Source: Clavelina lepadiformis (Eukaryota; Chordata; Ascidiacea; Aplousobranchia; Clavelinidae). Taken from it: a DNA stretch of 64,000 bases. Position numbers and translations under genes: made by a program. Each line of letters opens with the position of its first letter. The stretch's first letter is position 1. Shown piece after piece: positions 1-9,797 of this stretch. The DNA lies in the NCBI RefSeq assembly GCF_947623445.1, contig NC_135243.1, forward strand, positions 19,352,479-19,416,478, given 5' to 3'. The notes below the pieces were generated by a model that did not search any database, had not been told where the DNA came from, and saw only the letters and a program-made list of their open reading frames with translations.

Positions 1-83
1 ATTAATGCATTGACAGGTAAGCGAATTCGGGCAGGCTGCGAGGCCGGCGTTAATTCTAACACTGAACCAACATTGCATGCACT

Positions 84-155
84 TTCCCAGACTGGGAATC
101 GAACCCGGGACGCCTGGGTGAGAGCCAGGAATCCTGACCACTAGACCATCTGGGA
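84..155 (-). tRNA. tRNA-Glu-CTC: tRNA-Glu(CTC) copy 1
   Basis: G46U and G64A; the second change breaks T-stem pair 50-64. The relic at 6-76 is GT. Its spacer lies before the window. Confidence 0.8.
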
Positions 156-157
156 AC

Positions 158-170
158 TACGAAAGTCGTA
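158..170. promoter_or_regulatory. Inverted repeat just upstream of tRNA-Glu (example, copy 1)
   Basis: TACGA and TCGTA flank AAG, giving perfect 5-bp arms 3-15 bp upstream of the tRNA 5' end. In units with tcgtgt in place of tcgtat the arms shrink to 4 bp. The position is where a Pol III leader would begin, so it could be a leader hairpin or a protein site; the role is unknown. Confidence 0.5.
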
Positions 171-184
171 TCTTTGGTCCAGTG

Positions 185-191
185 AATAAAA
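185..191 (-). promoter_or_regulatory. TATA-like stretch about 30 bp upstream of tRNA-Glu (example, copy 1)
   Basis: The minus strand reads TTTTATT at -36 to -30 from the mature 5' end, and TATTATT or ATTATT in other units. TATA-like elements at this spacing assist TFIIIB at some tRNA genes. The spacer is AT-rich, so chance cannot be excluded. Confidence 0.4.
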
Positions 192-502
192 TGCGAAAAC
201 TTCACCATTCTTAAACGTTGAAAATTTTACTATTTTGAAGCATTTTCAAGCAACTTGGGCATTCTTGTTTCAAAAGTCTATTTGTGTGAGTTTATCACAA
301 CGTATTCCTCCCTGTAAAATAACAACAACCCTTAGTCCTTCCAAAACTTGTTTTTTAGGAAATCGAAAATTTCTCTTTTGGGGACTAATAATGAAAATAT
401 TTTTTCCAGCTAATTTAAAATTAATGCATTGACATGTAAGCGAATTCGGGCTGGCTGCGAGGCCGGCGTTAATTCTACCACTGAACCAACATTGCATGCA
501 CT

Positions 503-574
503 TTTCCAGACCGGGAAGCGAACCCGGGCCGCCTGGGTGAGAACCAGTAATCCTGACCACTAGACCATCTGGGA
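503..574 (-). tRNA. tRNA-Glu-CTC: tRNA-Glu(CTC) copy 2, A58C family
   Basis: C27A, C32U, A58C, G71A: pairs 27-43 and 2-71 are lost and the B box is altered. Spacer B, relic GG. Confidence 0.65.
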
Positions 575-922
575 ACTACGAAAGTCGAATCTTTGGTCCA
601 GTCAATAATGTGCGAAAACTTCACCAATCTTAAACGTTGAAAATTTTACCATTTTGAAGTATTTTCTAGCAACTTGGGAATTCTTGTTTCAAGAGTCTAT
701 TTGTGTGAGTTTATCACGACGTATTCCTCCCTGTAAAATAACAACAACCCTTAGTCCTTCCAAAACTTGTTTATTAGGAAATCGAAAATTTCTCTTTCTT
801 AGGACTAACAATGAAAATATTTTTTCCAGCTAATTCAAAAGTAATGCATTGACAGGTAAGCGATTTCGAGCTGGCTGCGAAGCCGGCGTTAATTCTAACA
901 CTGAACCAACATTGCATGCACT

Positions 923-994
923 TTCCCAGACCGGGAATCGAACCCGGGCCGCCTGGGTGAAAGCCAGGAATCCTGACCACTAGACCATCTGGGA
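923..994 (-). tRNA. tRNA-Glu-TTC: tRNA-Glu(TTC) copy 3, anticodon changed
   Basis: The only change is C34U, so the loop reads CTTTCAC and the anticodon is TTC (Glu, GAA codons). The fold is otherwise intact. Spacer A, relic GT. Confidence 0.9.
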
Positions 995-1342
995 GCTACG
1001 AAAGTCGTGTCTTTGGTCCATTCAATAAAATGCGAAAACTTCACCATTCTTAAACGTTGAAAATTTTACCATTTTGAAGTATTTTCTAGCAACTTGGGAA
1101 TTCTTGTTTCAAGAGTCTATTTGTGTGAGTTTATCACGACATATTCCTCCCTGTAAAATAACAACAACCCTTAGTCCTCCCAAAACTTGTTTATTAGGAA
1201 ATCGAAAATTTCTCTTTTTTAGGACTAACAATGAAAATATTTTTTCCAGCTAATTCAAAAGTAATGCATTGACAGGTAAGCGATTTCGAGCTGGCTGCGA
1301 AGCCGGCGTTAATTCTAACACTGAACCAACATTGCATGCACT

Positions 1343-1415
1343 TTCCCCAGACCGGGAATCGAACCCGGGCCGCCTGGGTGAGAGCCAGGAATCCTGACCA
1401 CCAGACCATCTGGGA
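1343..1415 (-). tRNA. tRNA-Glu-CTC: tRNA-Glu(CTC) copy 4, 73 nt
   Basis: An extra C (plus strand) lengthens the acceptor 3' strand, and A14G changes an invariant D-loop base. Spacer A, relic GT. Confidence 0.65.
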
Positions 1416-1763
1416 ACTACGAAAGTCGTGTCTTTGGTCCAGTGAATAATATGCGAAAACTTCACCATTCTTAAACGTTGAAAAGTTTACCATTTTGAAA
1501 CATTTTCTAGCAACTTGGGCATTCTTGTTTCAACAGTCTATTTGTGTGAGTCTATCACGACATATTCCTCCCTGTAAAATAACAACAACCCTTAGTCCTT
1601 CCAAAACTTGTTTTTTAGGAAATCGAAAATTTCTCTTTTTTAGGACTAACAATGAAAATATTTTTTCCAGCTAATTCAAAATTAATGCATTGATAGGTAA
1701 GCGAATTCGGGCTGGCTGCGAGGCCGGCGTTAATTCTAACACTGAACCAACATTGCATGCACT

Positions 1764-1835
1764 TTCCCAGATTGGGAATCGAACCCGGGACGCCTGCGTG
1801 AGAGCCAGGAATCCTGACCACTAGACCATCTGGGA
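1764..1835 (-). pseudogene. tRNA-Glu(CTC)-like copy 5, degenerate
   Basis: C39G breaks the anticodon stem; G64A and G65A break two T-stem pairs; G46U. Spacer A, relic GT. Confidence 0.65.
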
Positions 1836-2182
1836 ACTACGAAAGTCGTATCTTTGGTCCAGTGAATAAAATGCGAAAACTTCACCATTCTTAAACGTTG
1901 AAAATTTTACTATTTTGAAGCATTTTCAAGCAACTTGGGCATTCTTGTTTCAAAAGTCTATTTGTGTGAGTTTATCACAACGTATTCCTCCCTGTAAAAT
2001 AACAACAACCCTTAGTCCTTCCAAAACTTGTTTTTTAGGAAATCGAAAATTTCTCTTTTGGGGACTAATCATGAAAATATATTTTCCAGCTAATTTAAAA
2101 TTAATGCATTGACAGGTAAGCGAATTCGGGCTGGCTGCGAGGCCGGCGTTAACTCTAACACTGAACCAACATTGCATGCACT

Positions 2183-2254
2183 TTCCCAGACCGGGAATCG
2201 AACCCGGGACGCCTGGGTGAGAGCCAGGAATCCAGACCACTAGACCATCTGGGA
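2183..2254 (-). tRNA. tRNA-Glu-CTC: tRNA-Glu(CTC) copy 6
   Basis: A21U (normally invariant) and G46U. Spacer B, relic GT. Confidence 0.75.
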
Positions 2255-2601
2255 ACTACGAAAGTCGTATCTTTGGTCCAGTGAATAAAATGCGAAAACT
2301 TCACCATTCTTAAACGTTGAAAATTTTACCATTTTGAAGCATTTTCTAGCAATTTGGGAATTCTTGTTTCAAAAGTCTATTTGTGTGAGTTTATCACGAC
2401 GTATTCCTCCCTGTAAAATAACAACAACCCTTAGTCCTTCCAAAACTTGTTTTTTAGGAAATCGAAAATTTCTCTTTTGGGGACTAATCATAAAAATATT
2501 TTTTCCAGCTAATTTAAAATTAATGCATTGACAGGTAAGCGAATTCGGGCTGGCTGCGAGGCCGGCGTTAATTCTACCACTGAACCAACATTGCATGCAC
2601 T

Positions 2602-2673
2602 TTCCCAGACCGGGAAGCGAACCCGGGCCGCCTGGGTGAGAACCACTAATCCTGACCACTAGACCATCTGGGA
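2602..2673 (-). tRNA. tRNA-Glu-CTC: tRNA-Glu(CTC) copy 7, A58C family
   Basis: C27A and C28G break the top of the anticodon stem; C32U, A58C. Spacer B, relic GG. Confidence 0.6.
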
Positions 2674-3020
2674 ACTACGAAAGTCGTATCTTTGGTCCAG
2701 TGAATAAAATCCGAAAACTTCACCAATCTTAAACGTTGAAAATTTTACCAGTTTCAAGTATTTTCTAGCAACTTGGGAATTCTTGTTTCAACAGTCTATT
2801 TGTGTTAGTTTATCACGACGTATTCCTCCCTGTAAAATAACAACAACCCTTAGTCCTTCCAAAACTTGTTTATTAGGAACTCGAAAATTTCTCTTTTGGG
2901 GACTAATCATGAAAATATTTTTTCCAGCTAATTCAAAAGTAATGCATTGACAGGTAAGCGATTTCGAGCTGGCTGCGAGGCCGGCGTTAATTCTACCACT
3001 GAACCAACATTGCATGCACT

Positions 3021-3092
3021 TTCCCAGACCGGGAATCGGACCCGGGCCGCCTGGGTGAGAGCCAGGAATCCTGACCACTAGACCATCTGGGA
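3021..3092 (-). tRNA. tRNA-Glu-CTC: tRNA-Glu(CTC) copy 8, U55C family
   Basis: U55C alters the T loop and B box; stems are intact. Spacer B, relic GG. Confidence 0.75.
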
Positions 3093-3440
3093 GCTACGAA
3101 AGTCGTGTCTTTGGTCAATTCAATAAAATGCGAAAACTTCACCATTCTTAAACGTTGAAAATTTTACCATTTTGAAGTATTTTCTAGCAACTTGGGAATT
3201 CTTGTTTCAAGAGTCTATTTGTGTGAGTCTATCACGACATATTCCTCCCTGTAAAATAACAACAACCCTTAGTCCTTCCAAAACTTGTTTTTTAAGAAAT
3301 CGAAAATTTCTCTTTTTTAGGACTAACAATGAAAATATTTTTTCCAGCTAATTCAAAATTAATGCATTGACAGGTAAGCGAATTCGGGCAGGCTGCGAAG
3401 CCGGCGTTAATTCTAACACTGAACCAACATGGCATGCACT

Positions 3441-3512
3441 TTTCCAGACCGGGAAGCGAACCCGGGCCGCCTGGGTGAGAACCAGTAATCCTGACCACTA
3501 GACCATCTGGGA
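3441..3512 (-). tRNA. tRNA-Glu-CTC: tRNA-Glu(CTC) copy 9, A58C family
   Basis: C27A, C32U, A58C, G71A. Spacer A, relic GT. Confidence 0.65.
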
Positions 3513-3860
3513 ACTACGAAAGTCGTATCTTTGGTCCAGTCAATAATGTGCGAAAACTTCACCAATCTTAAACGTTGAAAATTTTACCATTTTGAAGTAT
3601 TTTCTAGCAACTTGGGAATTCTTGTTTCAACAGTCTATTTGTGTGAGTTTATCACGACGTATTCCTCCCTGTAAAATAACAACAACCCTTAGTCCTTCCA
3701 AAACTTGTTTATTAGGAAATCGAAAATTTCTCTTTTTTAGGACTAACAATGAAAATATTTTTTCCAGCTAATTCAAAATTAATGCATTGATAGGTAAGCG
3801 AATTCGGGCTGGCTGCGAAGCCGGCGTTAATTCTAACACTGAACCAACATTTCATGCACT

Positions 3861-3932
3861 TTCCCAGACCGGGAATCGAACCCGGGCCGCCTGGGTGAGA
3901 GCCAGGAATCCTGACCACTAGACCATCTGGGA
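3861..3932 (-). tRNA. tRNA-Glu-CTC: tRNA-Glu(CTC) copy 10, common form
   Basis: Common sequence. All four stems pair: acceptor TCCCAGA with TCTGGGA, anticodon stem CCTGG with CCAGG, T stem CCGGG with CCCGG. Discriminator A, no encoded CCA, no intron. Spacer A, relic GT. Confidence 0.95.
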
Positions 3933-4279
3933 ACTACGAAAGTCGTGTCTTTGGTCCAGTGAATAATATGCGAAAACTTCACCATTCTTAAACGTTGAAA
4001 ATTTTACCATTTTGAAGTATTTTCTAGCAACTTGGGAATTCTTGTTTCAAGAGTCTATTTGTGTGAGTCTATCACGACGTATTCCTCTCTGTAAAATAAC
4101 AACAACCCTTAGTCCTTCCAAAACTTGTTTTTTAGGAAATCGAAAATTTCTCTTTTGGGGACTAATAATGAAAATATTTTTTCCAGCTAATTTAAAATTA
4201 ATGCATTGACAGGTAAGCGAATTCGGGCAGGCTGCGAGGCCGGCGTTAATTCTAACACTGAACCAACATTGCATGCACT

Positions 4280-4351
4280 TTCCCAGATTGGGAATCGAAC
4301 CCGGGACGCCTGCGTGAGAGCCAGGAATCCTGACCACTAGACCATCTGGGA
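4280..4351 (-). pseudogene. tRNA-Glu(CTC)-like copy 11, degenerate
   Basis: Same set as copy 5 (C39G, G46U, G64A, G65A) but followed by spacer B, so tRNA and spacer alleles have recombined. Relic GT. Confidence 0.65.
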
Positions 4352-4698
4352 ACTACGAAAGTCGTATCTTTGGTCCAGTGAATAAAATGCGAAAACTTCA
4401 CCATTCTTAAACGTTGAAAATTTTACTATTTTGAAGCATTTTCAAGCAACTTGGGCATTCTTGTTTCAAAAGTCTATTTGTGTGAGTTTATCACAACGTA
4501 TTCCTCCCTGTGAAATAACAACAACCTTTAGTCCTTCCAAAACTTGTTTTTTAGGAAATAGAAAATTTCTCTTTTGGGGACTAATCATGAAAATATATTT
4601 TCCAGCTAATTTAAAATTAATGCATTGACATGTTAGCGAATTCGGGCTGGCTGCGAAGCCGGCGTTAATTCTACCACTGAACCAACATTGCATGCACT

Positions 4699-4770
4699 TT
4701 CCCAGACCGGGAAGCGAACCCGGGCCGCCTGGGTGAGAACCAGTAATCCTGACCACTAGACCATCTGGGA
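4699..4770 (-). tRNA. tRNA-Glu-CTC: tRNA-Glu(CTC) copy 12, A58C family
   Basis: C27A, C32U, A58C. Spacer B, relic GG. Confidence 0.7.
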
Positions 4771-5116
4771 ACTACGAAAGTCGTATCTTTGGTCCAGTCA
4801 ATAATGTGCGAAAACTTCACCAATCTTAAACGTTGAAAATTTACCATTTTGAAGTATTTTCTAGCAACTTGGGAATTCTTGTTTCAAGAGTCTATTTGTG
4901 TGAGTTTATCACGACATATTCCTCCCTGTAAAATAACAACAACCCTTAGTCCTTCCAAAACTTGTTTTTTAGGTAATCGAAAATTTCTCTTTTTTAGTAC
5001 TAACAATGAAAATATTTTTCCACCTAATTCAAAATTAATGCATTGATAGGTAAGCGATTTCGAGCTGGCTGCGAAGCCGGCTTTAATTCTAACACTGAAC
5101 CAACATTGCATGCACT

Positions 5117-5189
5117 TTCCCCAGACCGGGAATCGAACCCGGGCCGCCTGGGTGAGAGCCAGGAATCCTGACCACTAGACCATCTGGGA
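5117..5189 (-). tRNA. tRNA-Glu-CTC: tRNA-Glu(CTC) copy 13, 73 nt
   Basis: It has the same extra acceptor base as copy 4, with the rest of the common form. Spacer A-like with its own small changes, relic GT. Confidence 0.7.
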
Positions 5190-5536
5190 ACTACGAAAGT
5201 CGTGTCTTTGGTCCAGTGAATAATATGCGAAAACTTCACCATTCTTAAACGTTGAAAATTTTACCATTTTGAAGCATTTTCTAGCAACTTGGGAATTCTT
5301 GTTTCAAAAGTCTATTTGTGTGAGTTTATCACGACGTATTCCTCCCTGTAAAATAACAACAACCCTTAGTCCTTCCAAAACTTTTTTTTTAGGAAATCGA
5401 AAATTTCTCTTTTGGGGACTAATAATGAAAATATTTTTTCCAGCTAATTTAAAATTAATGCATTGACAGGTAAGCGAATTCGGGCAGGCTGCGAGGCCGG
5501 CGTTAATTCTAACACTGAACCAACATTGCATGCACT

Positions 5537-5608
5537 TTCCCAGACTGGGAATCGAACCCGGGACGCCTGGGTGAGAGCCAGGAATCCTGACCACTAGACC
5601 ATCTGGGA
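5537..5608 (-). tRNA. tRNA-Glu-CTC: tRNA-Glu(CTC) copy 14
   Basis: G46U and G64A, as in copy 1. Spacer B, relic GT. Confidence 0.8.
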
Positions 5609-5955
5609 ACTACGAAAGTCGTATCTTTGGTCCAGTGAATAAAATGCGAAAACTTCACCATTCTTAAACGTTGAAAATTTTACTATTTTGAAGCATTTTC
5701 AAGCAACTTGGGCATTCTTGTTTCAAAAGTCTATTTGTGTGAGTTTATCACAACGTATTCCTCCCTGTAAAATAACAACAACCCTTAGTCCTTCCAAAAC
5801 TTGTTTTTTAGGAAATCGAAAATTTCTCTTTTGGGGACTAATAATGAAAATATTTTTTCCAGCTAATTTAAAATTAATGCATTGACATGTAAGCGAATTC
5901 GGGCTGGCTGCGAGGCCGGCGTTAATTCTACCACTGAACCAACATTGCATGCACT

Positions 5956-6027
5956 TTTCCAGACCGGGAAGCGAACCCGGGCCGCCTGGGTGAGAACCAG
6001 TAATCCTGACCACTAGACCATCTGGGA
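5956..6027 (-). tRNA. tRNA-Glu-CTC: tRNA-Glu(CTC) copy 15, A58C family
   Basis: C27A, C32U, A58C, G71A, as in copy 2. Spacer B, relic GG. Confidence 0.65.
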
Positions 6028-6375
6028 GCTACGAAAGTCGTATCTTTGGTCCATTCAATAAAATGCGAAAACTTCACCATTCTTAAACGTTGAAAATTTT
6101 ACCATTTTGAAATATTTTCTAGCAACTTGGGAATTCTTGTTTCAAGAGTCTATTTGTGTGAGTCTATCACGACATATTCCTCCCTGTAAAATAACAACAA
6201 CCCTTAGTCCTTCCAAAACTTGTTTTTTAGGAAATCGAAAATTTCTCTTTTTTAGGACTAACAATGAAAATATTTTTTCCAGCTAATTCAAAATTAATGC
6301 ATTGATAGGTAAGCGAATTCGGGCTGGCTGCGAAGCCGGCGTTAATTCTAACACTGAACCAACATTGCATGCACT

Positions 6376-6447
6376 TTCCCAGACCGGGAATCGAACCCGG
6401 GCCGCCTGGGTGAGAGCCAGTAATCCTGACCACTAGACCATATGGGA
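6376..6447 (-). tRNA. tRNA-Glu-CTC: tRNA-Glu(CTC) copy 16
   Basis: C27A, and G6U opposite C67 in the acceptor. B box intact. Spacer A, relic GT. Confidence 0.75.
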
Positions 6448-6795
6448 ACTACGAAAGTCGTGTCTTTGGTCCAGTGAATAATATGCGAAAACTTCACCAT
6501 TCTTAAACGTTGAAAATTTTACCATTTTGAAGCATTTTCTAGCAATTTGGGAATTCTTGTTTCAAAAGTCTATTTGTGTGAGTTTATCACGACGTATTCC
6601 TCCCTGTAAAATAACAACAACCCTTAGTCCTTCCAAAACTTGTTTTTTAGGAAATCGAAAATTTCTCTTTTTTAGGACTAACAATGAAAATATTTTTTCC
6701 AGCTAATTCAAAAGTAATGCATTGATAGGTAAGCGAATTCGGGCTGGCTGCGAGGCCGGCGTTAATTCTAACACTGAACCAACATTGCATGTACT

Positions 6796-6867
6796 TTCCC
6801 AGACTGGGAATCGAACACGGGACGCCTGGGTGAGAGCCAGGAATCCAGACCACTAGACCATCTGGGA
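6796..6867 (-). pseudogene. tRNA-Glu(CTC)-like copy 17, degenerate
   Basis: A21U, G46U, G52U and G64A; two T-stem pairs are lost. Spacer A, relic GT. Confidence 0.6.
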
Positions 6868-7214
6868 ACTACGAAAGTCGTATCTTTGGTCCAGTGAATA
6901 AAATGCGAAAACTTCACCATTCTTAAACGTTGAAAATTTTACTATTTTGAAGCATTTTCAAGCAACTTGGGAATTCTTGTTTCAAAAGTCTATTTGTGTG
7001 AGTTTATCACAACGTATTCCTCCCTGTAAAATAACAACAACCCTTAGTCCTTCCAAAACTTGTTTTTTAGGAAATCGAAAATTTCTCTTTTGGGGACTAA
7101 TCATGAAAATATTTTTTTCAGCTAATTTAAAATTAATGCATTGACAGGTAAGCGAATTCGGGCTGGCTGCGAGGCCGGCGTTAATTCTACCACTGAACCA
7201 ACATTGCATGCACT

Positions 7215-7286
7215 TTCCCAGACCGGGAAGCGAACCCGGGCCGCCTGGGTGAGAACCAGTAATCCTGACCACTAGACCATCTGGGA
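7215..7286 (-). tRNA. tRNA-Glu-CTC: tRNA-Glu(CTC) copy 18, A58C family
   Basis: C27A, C32U, A58C. The upstream flank reads aaagccgta in place of aaagtcgta. Spacer B, relic GG. Confidence 0.7.
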
Positions 7287-7634
7287 ACTACGAAAGCCGT
7301 ATCTTTGGTCCAGTCAATAATGTGCGAAAACTTCACCAATCTTAAACGTTGAAAATTTTACCATTTTGAAGTATTTTCTAGCAACTTGGGAAGTCTTGTT
7401 TCAAGAGTTTATTTGTGTGAGTTTATCACGACATATTCCTCCCTGTAAAATAACAACAACCCTTAGTCCTTCCCAAACTTGTTTATTAGGAAATCGAAAA
7501 TTTCTCTTTTTTAGGACTAACAATGAAAATATTTTTTCCAGCTAATTCAAAAGTAATGCATTGACAGGTAAGCGATTTCGAGCTGGCTGCGAAGCCGGCG
7601 TTAATTCTAACACTGAACCAACATTGCATGCACT

Positions 7635-7706
7635 TTCCCAGACCGGGAATCGAACCCGGGCCGCCTGGGTGAGAGCCAGGAATCCTGACCACTAGACCAT
7701 CTGGGA
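7635..7706 (-). tRNA. tRNA-Glu-CTC: tRNA-Glu(CTC) copy 19, common form
   Basis: Common sequence. Spacer A, relic GT. Confidence 0.95.
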
Positions 7707-8054
7707 GCTACGAAAGTCGTGTCTTTGGTCCATTCAATAAAATGCGAAAACTTCACCATTCTTAAACGTTGAAAATTTTACCATTTTGAAGTATTTTCTA
7801 GCAACTTGGGAATTCTTGTTTCAACAGTCTATTTGTGTGAGTCTATCACGACATATTCCTCCCTGTAAAATAACAACAACCCTTAGTCCTTCCAAAACTT
7901 GTTTTTTAGGAAATCGAAAATTTCTCTTTTTTAGGACTAACAATGAAAATATTTTTTCTAGCTAATTCAAAATTAATGCATTGATAGGTAAGCGAATTCG
8001 GGCTGGCTGCGAAGCCGGCGTTAATTCTAACACTGAACCAACATTGCATGCACT

Positions 8055-8126
8055 TTCCCAGACCGGGAATCGAACCCGGGCCGCCTGGGTGAGAGCCAGG
8101 AATCCTGACCACTAGACCATCTGGGA
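8055..8126 (-). tRNA. tRNA-Glu-CTC: tRNA-Glu(CTC) copy 20, common form
   Basis: Common sequence. Spacer A with tttttctagc, relic GT. Confidence 0.95.
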
Positions 8127-8473
8127 ACTACGAAAGTCGTATCTTTGGTCCAGTGAATAAAATGCGAAAACTTCACCATTCTTAAACGTTGAAAATTTTA
8201 CTATTTTGAAGCATTTTCAAGCAACTTGGGAATTCTTGTTTCAAAAGTCTATTTGTGTGAGTTTATCACAACGTATTCCTCCCTGTAAAATAACAACAAC
8301 CCTTAGTCCTTCCAAAACTTGTTTTTTAGGAAATCGAAAATTTCTCTTTTGGGGACTAATCATGAAAATATTTTTTTCAGCTAATTTAAAATTAATGCAT
8401 TGACAGGTAAGCGAATTCGGGCTGGCTGCGAGGCCGGCGTTAATTCTACCACTGAACCAACATTGCATGCACT

Positions 8474-8545
8474 TTCCCAGACCGGGAAGCGAACCCGGGC
8501 CGCCTGGGTGAGAACCAGTAATCCTGACCACTAGACCATCTGGGA
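8474..8545 (-). tRNA. tRNA-Glu-CTC: tRNA-Glu(CTC) copy 21, A58C family
   Basis: C27A, C32U, A58C. Spacer B with tttttttcagc, relic GG. Confidence 0.7.
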
Positions 8546-8893
8546 ACTACGAAAGCCGTATCTTTGGTCCAGTCAATAATGTGCGAAAACTTCACCAATC
8601 TTAAACGTTGAAAATTTTACCATTTTGAAGTATTTTCTAGCAACTTGGGAATTCTTGTTTCAACAGTCTATTTGTGTGAGTTTATCACGACGTATTCCTC
8701 CCTGTAAAATAACAACAACCCTTAGTCCTTCCAAAACTTGTTTTTTAGGAAATCGAAAATTTCTCTTTTTTAGGACTAACAATGAAAATATTTTTTCCAG
8801 CTAATTCAAAAGTAATGCATTGATAGGTAAGCGAATTCGGGCTGGCTGCGAGGCCGGCGTTAATTCTAACACTGAACCAACATTGCATGTACT

Positions 8894-8965
8894 TTCCCAG
8901 ACCGGGAATCGAACACGGGACGCCTGGGTGAGAGCCAGGAATCCAGACCACTAGACCATCTGGGA
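8894..8965 (-). tRNA. tRNA-Glu-CTC: tRNA-Glu(CTC) copy 22
   Basis: A21U, G46U, G52U (T-stem pair 52-62 lost). Spacer A, relic GT. Confidence 0.65.
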
Positions 8966-9312
8966 ACTACGAAAGTCGTATCTTTGGTCCAGTGAATAAA
9001 ATGCGAAAACTTCACCATTCTTAAACGTTGAAAATTTTACTATTTTGAAGCATTTTCAAGCAACTTGGGAATTCTTGTTTCAAAAGTCTATTTGTGTGAG
9101 TTTATCACAACGTATTCCTCCCTGTAAAATAACAACAACCCTTAGTCCTTCCAAAACTTGTTTTTTAGGAAATCGAAAATTTCTCTTTTGGGGACTAATC
9201 ATGAAAATATTTTTTTCAGCTAATTTAAAATTAATGCATTGACAGGTAAGCGAATTCGGGCTGGCTGCGAGGCCGGCGTTAATTCTACCACTGAACCAAC
9301 ATTGCATGCACT

Positions 9313-9384
9313 TTCCCAGACCGGGAAGCGAACCCGGGCCGCCTGGGTGAGAACCAGTAATCCTGACCACTAGACCATCTGGGA
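9313..9384 (-). tRNA. tRNA-Glu-CTC: tRNA-Glu(CTC) copy 23, A58C family
   Basis: Matches copy 21: C27A, C32U, A58C. Spacer B, relic GG. Confidence 0.7.
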
Positions 9385-9646
9385 ACTACGAAAGCCGTAT
9401 CTTTGGTCCAGTCAATAATGTGCGAAAACTTCACCAATCTTAAACGTTGAAAATTTTACCATTTTGAAGTATTTTCTAGCAACTTGGGAAGTCTTGTTTC
9501 AAGAGTTTATTTGTGTGAGTTTATCACGACATATTCCTCCCTGTAAAATAACAACAACCCTTAGTCCTTCCCAAACTTGTTTATTAGGAAATCGAAAATT
9601 TCTCTTTTTTAGGACTAACAATGAAAATATTTTTTCCAGCTAATTC

Positions 9647-9650
9647 AAAA
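9647..9650 (-). terminator. Pol III terminator TTTT after the Gly relic (example, copy 24)
   Basis: This is the first run of four T on the minus strand after tRNA-Glu, and it sits 4 bp past the 3' end of the Gly relic. The same run occurs in all units read, in the contexts TTACTTTTG, TTAATTTTG or TTAATTTTA. More T runs follow in the spacer as possible backups. Confidence 0.75.
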
Positions 9651-9654
9651 GTAA

Positions 9655-9725
9655 TGCATTGACAGGTAAGCGATTTCGAGCTGGCTGCGAAGCCGGCGTT
9701 AATTCTACCACTGAACCAACATTGC
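9655..9725 (-). pseudogene. tRNA-Gly(GCC)-like relic downstream of tRNA-Glu (example, copy 24; present in every unit)
   Basis: The 71-nt segment has the length of animal tRNA-Gly(GCC) and, from my memory of the human gene, the commoner gaattcggg form of this segment aligns to it without gaps at about 54-55 of 71 positions; copy 24 carries the other form (gatttcgag) and fits less well in the T arm. The first 25 bases fit best (about 23 of 25), including the A box TGGTTCAGTGG. The acceptor 3' end TCAATGC plus a discriminator A is recognisable and GCC stands at the anticodon position. The fold is broken: U33 is G, the base after the anticodon is T, the anticodon stem is poorly paired, acceptor pairs 4-69 and 7-66 mismatch, and the T arm and B box are degenerate. 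A competing hairpin (GCCGGC with GCCAGC) spans the old anticodon arm. I read it as a decayed second tRNA of a two-tRNA unit. Confidence 0.8.
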
Positions 9726-9743
9726 ATGCACTTTCCCAGACCG

Positions 9744-9754
9744 GGAATCGAACC
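9744..9754 (-). promoter_or_regulatory. Internal Pol III B box of tRNA-Glu (example, copy 24)
   Basis: The minus strand reads GGTTCGATTCC, the classical TFIIIC-binding B box, in the T arm. The U55C family (GGTCCGA) and the A58C family (GGTTCGC) alter bases that are nearly invariant in this box. Confidence 0.9.
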
Positions 9755-9786
9755 CGGGCCGCCTGGGTGAGAGCCAGGAATCCTGA

Positions 9787-9797
9787 CCACTAGACCA
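9787..9797 (-). promoter_or_regulatory. Internal Pol III A box of tRNA-Glu (example, copy 24)
   Basis: The minus strand reads TGGTCTAGTGG, which fits the TRGYNNARNNG consensus. It covers the end of the acceptor/D junction and the D arm. It is kept in most copies; exceptions are G9U (copies 90, 147, 149, 152), G10A (76), and A14 changes (4, 79, 82). Confidence 0.9.

Noticed and set aside
185-191. AATAAA polyadenylation signal on the plus strand
   Set aside because: It occurs by chance in AT-rich spacer, is lost in many units (aataatatg), and has no plus-strand gene upstream. The TATA-like reading on the minus strand fits the tRNA gene better, but is itself weak.
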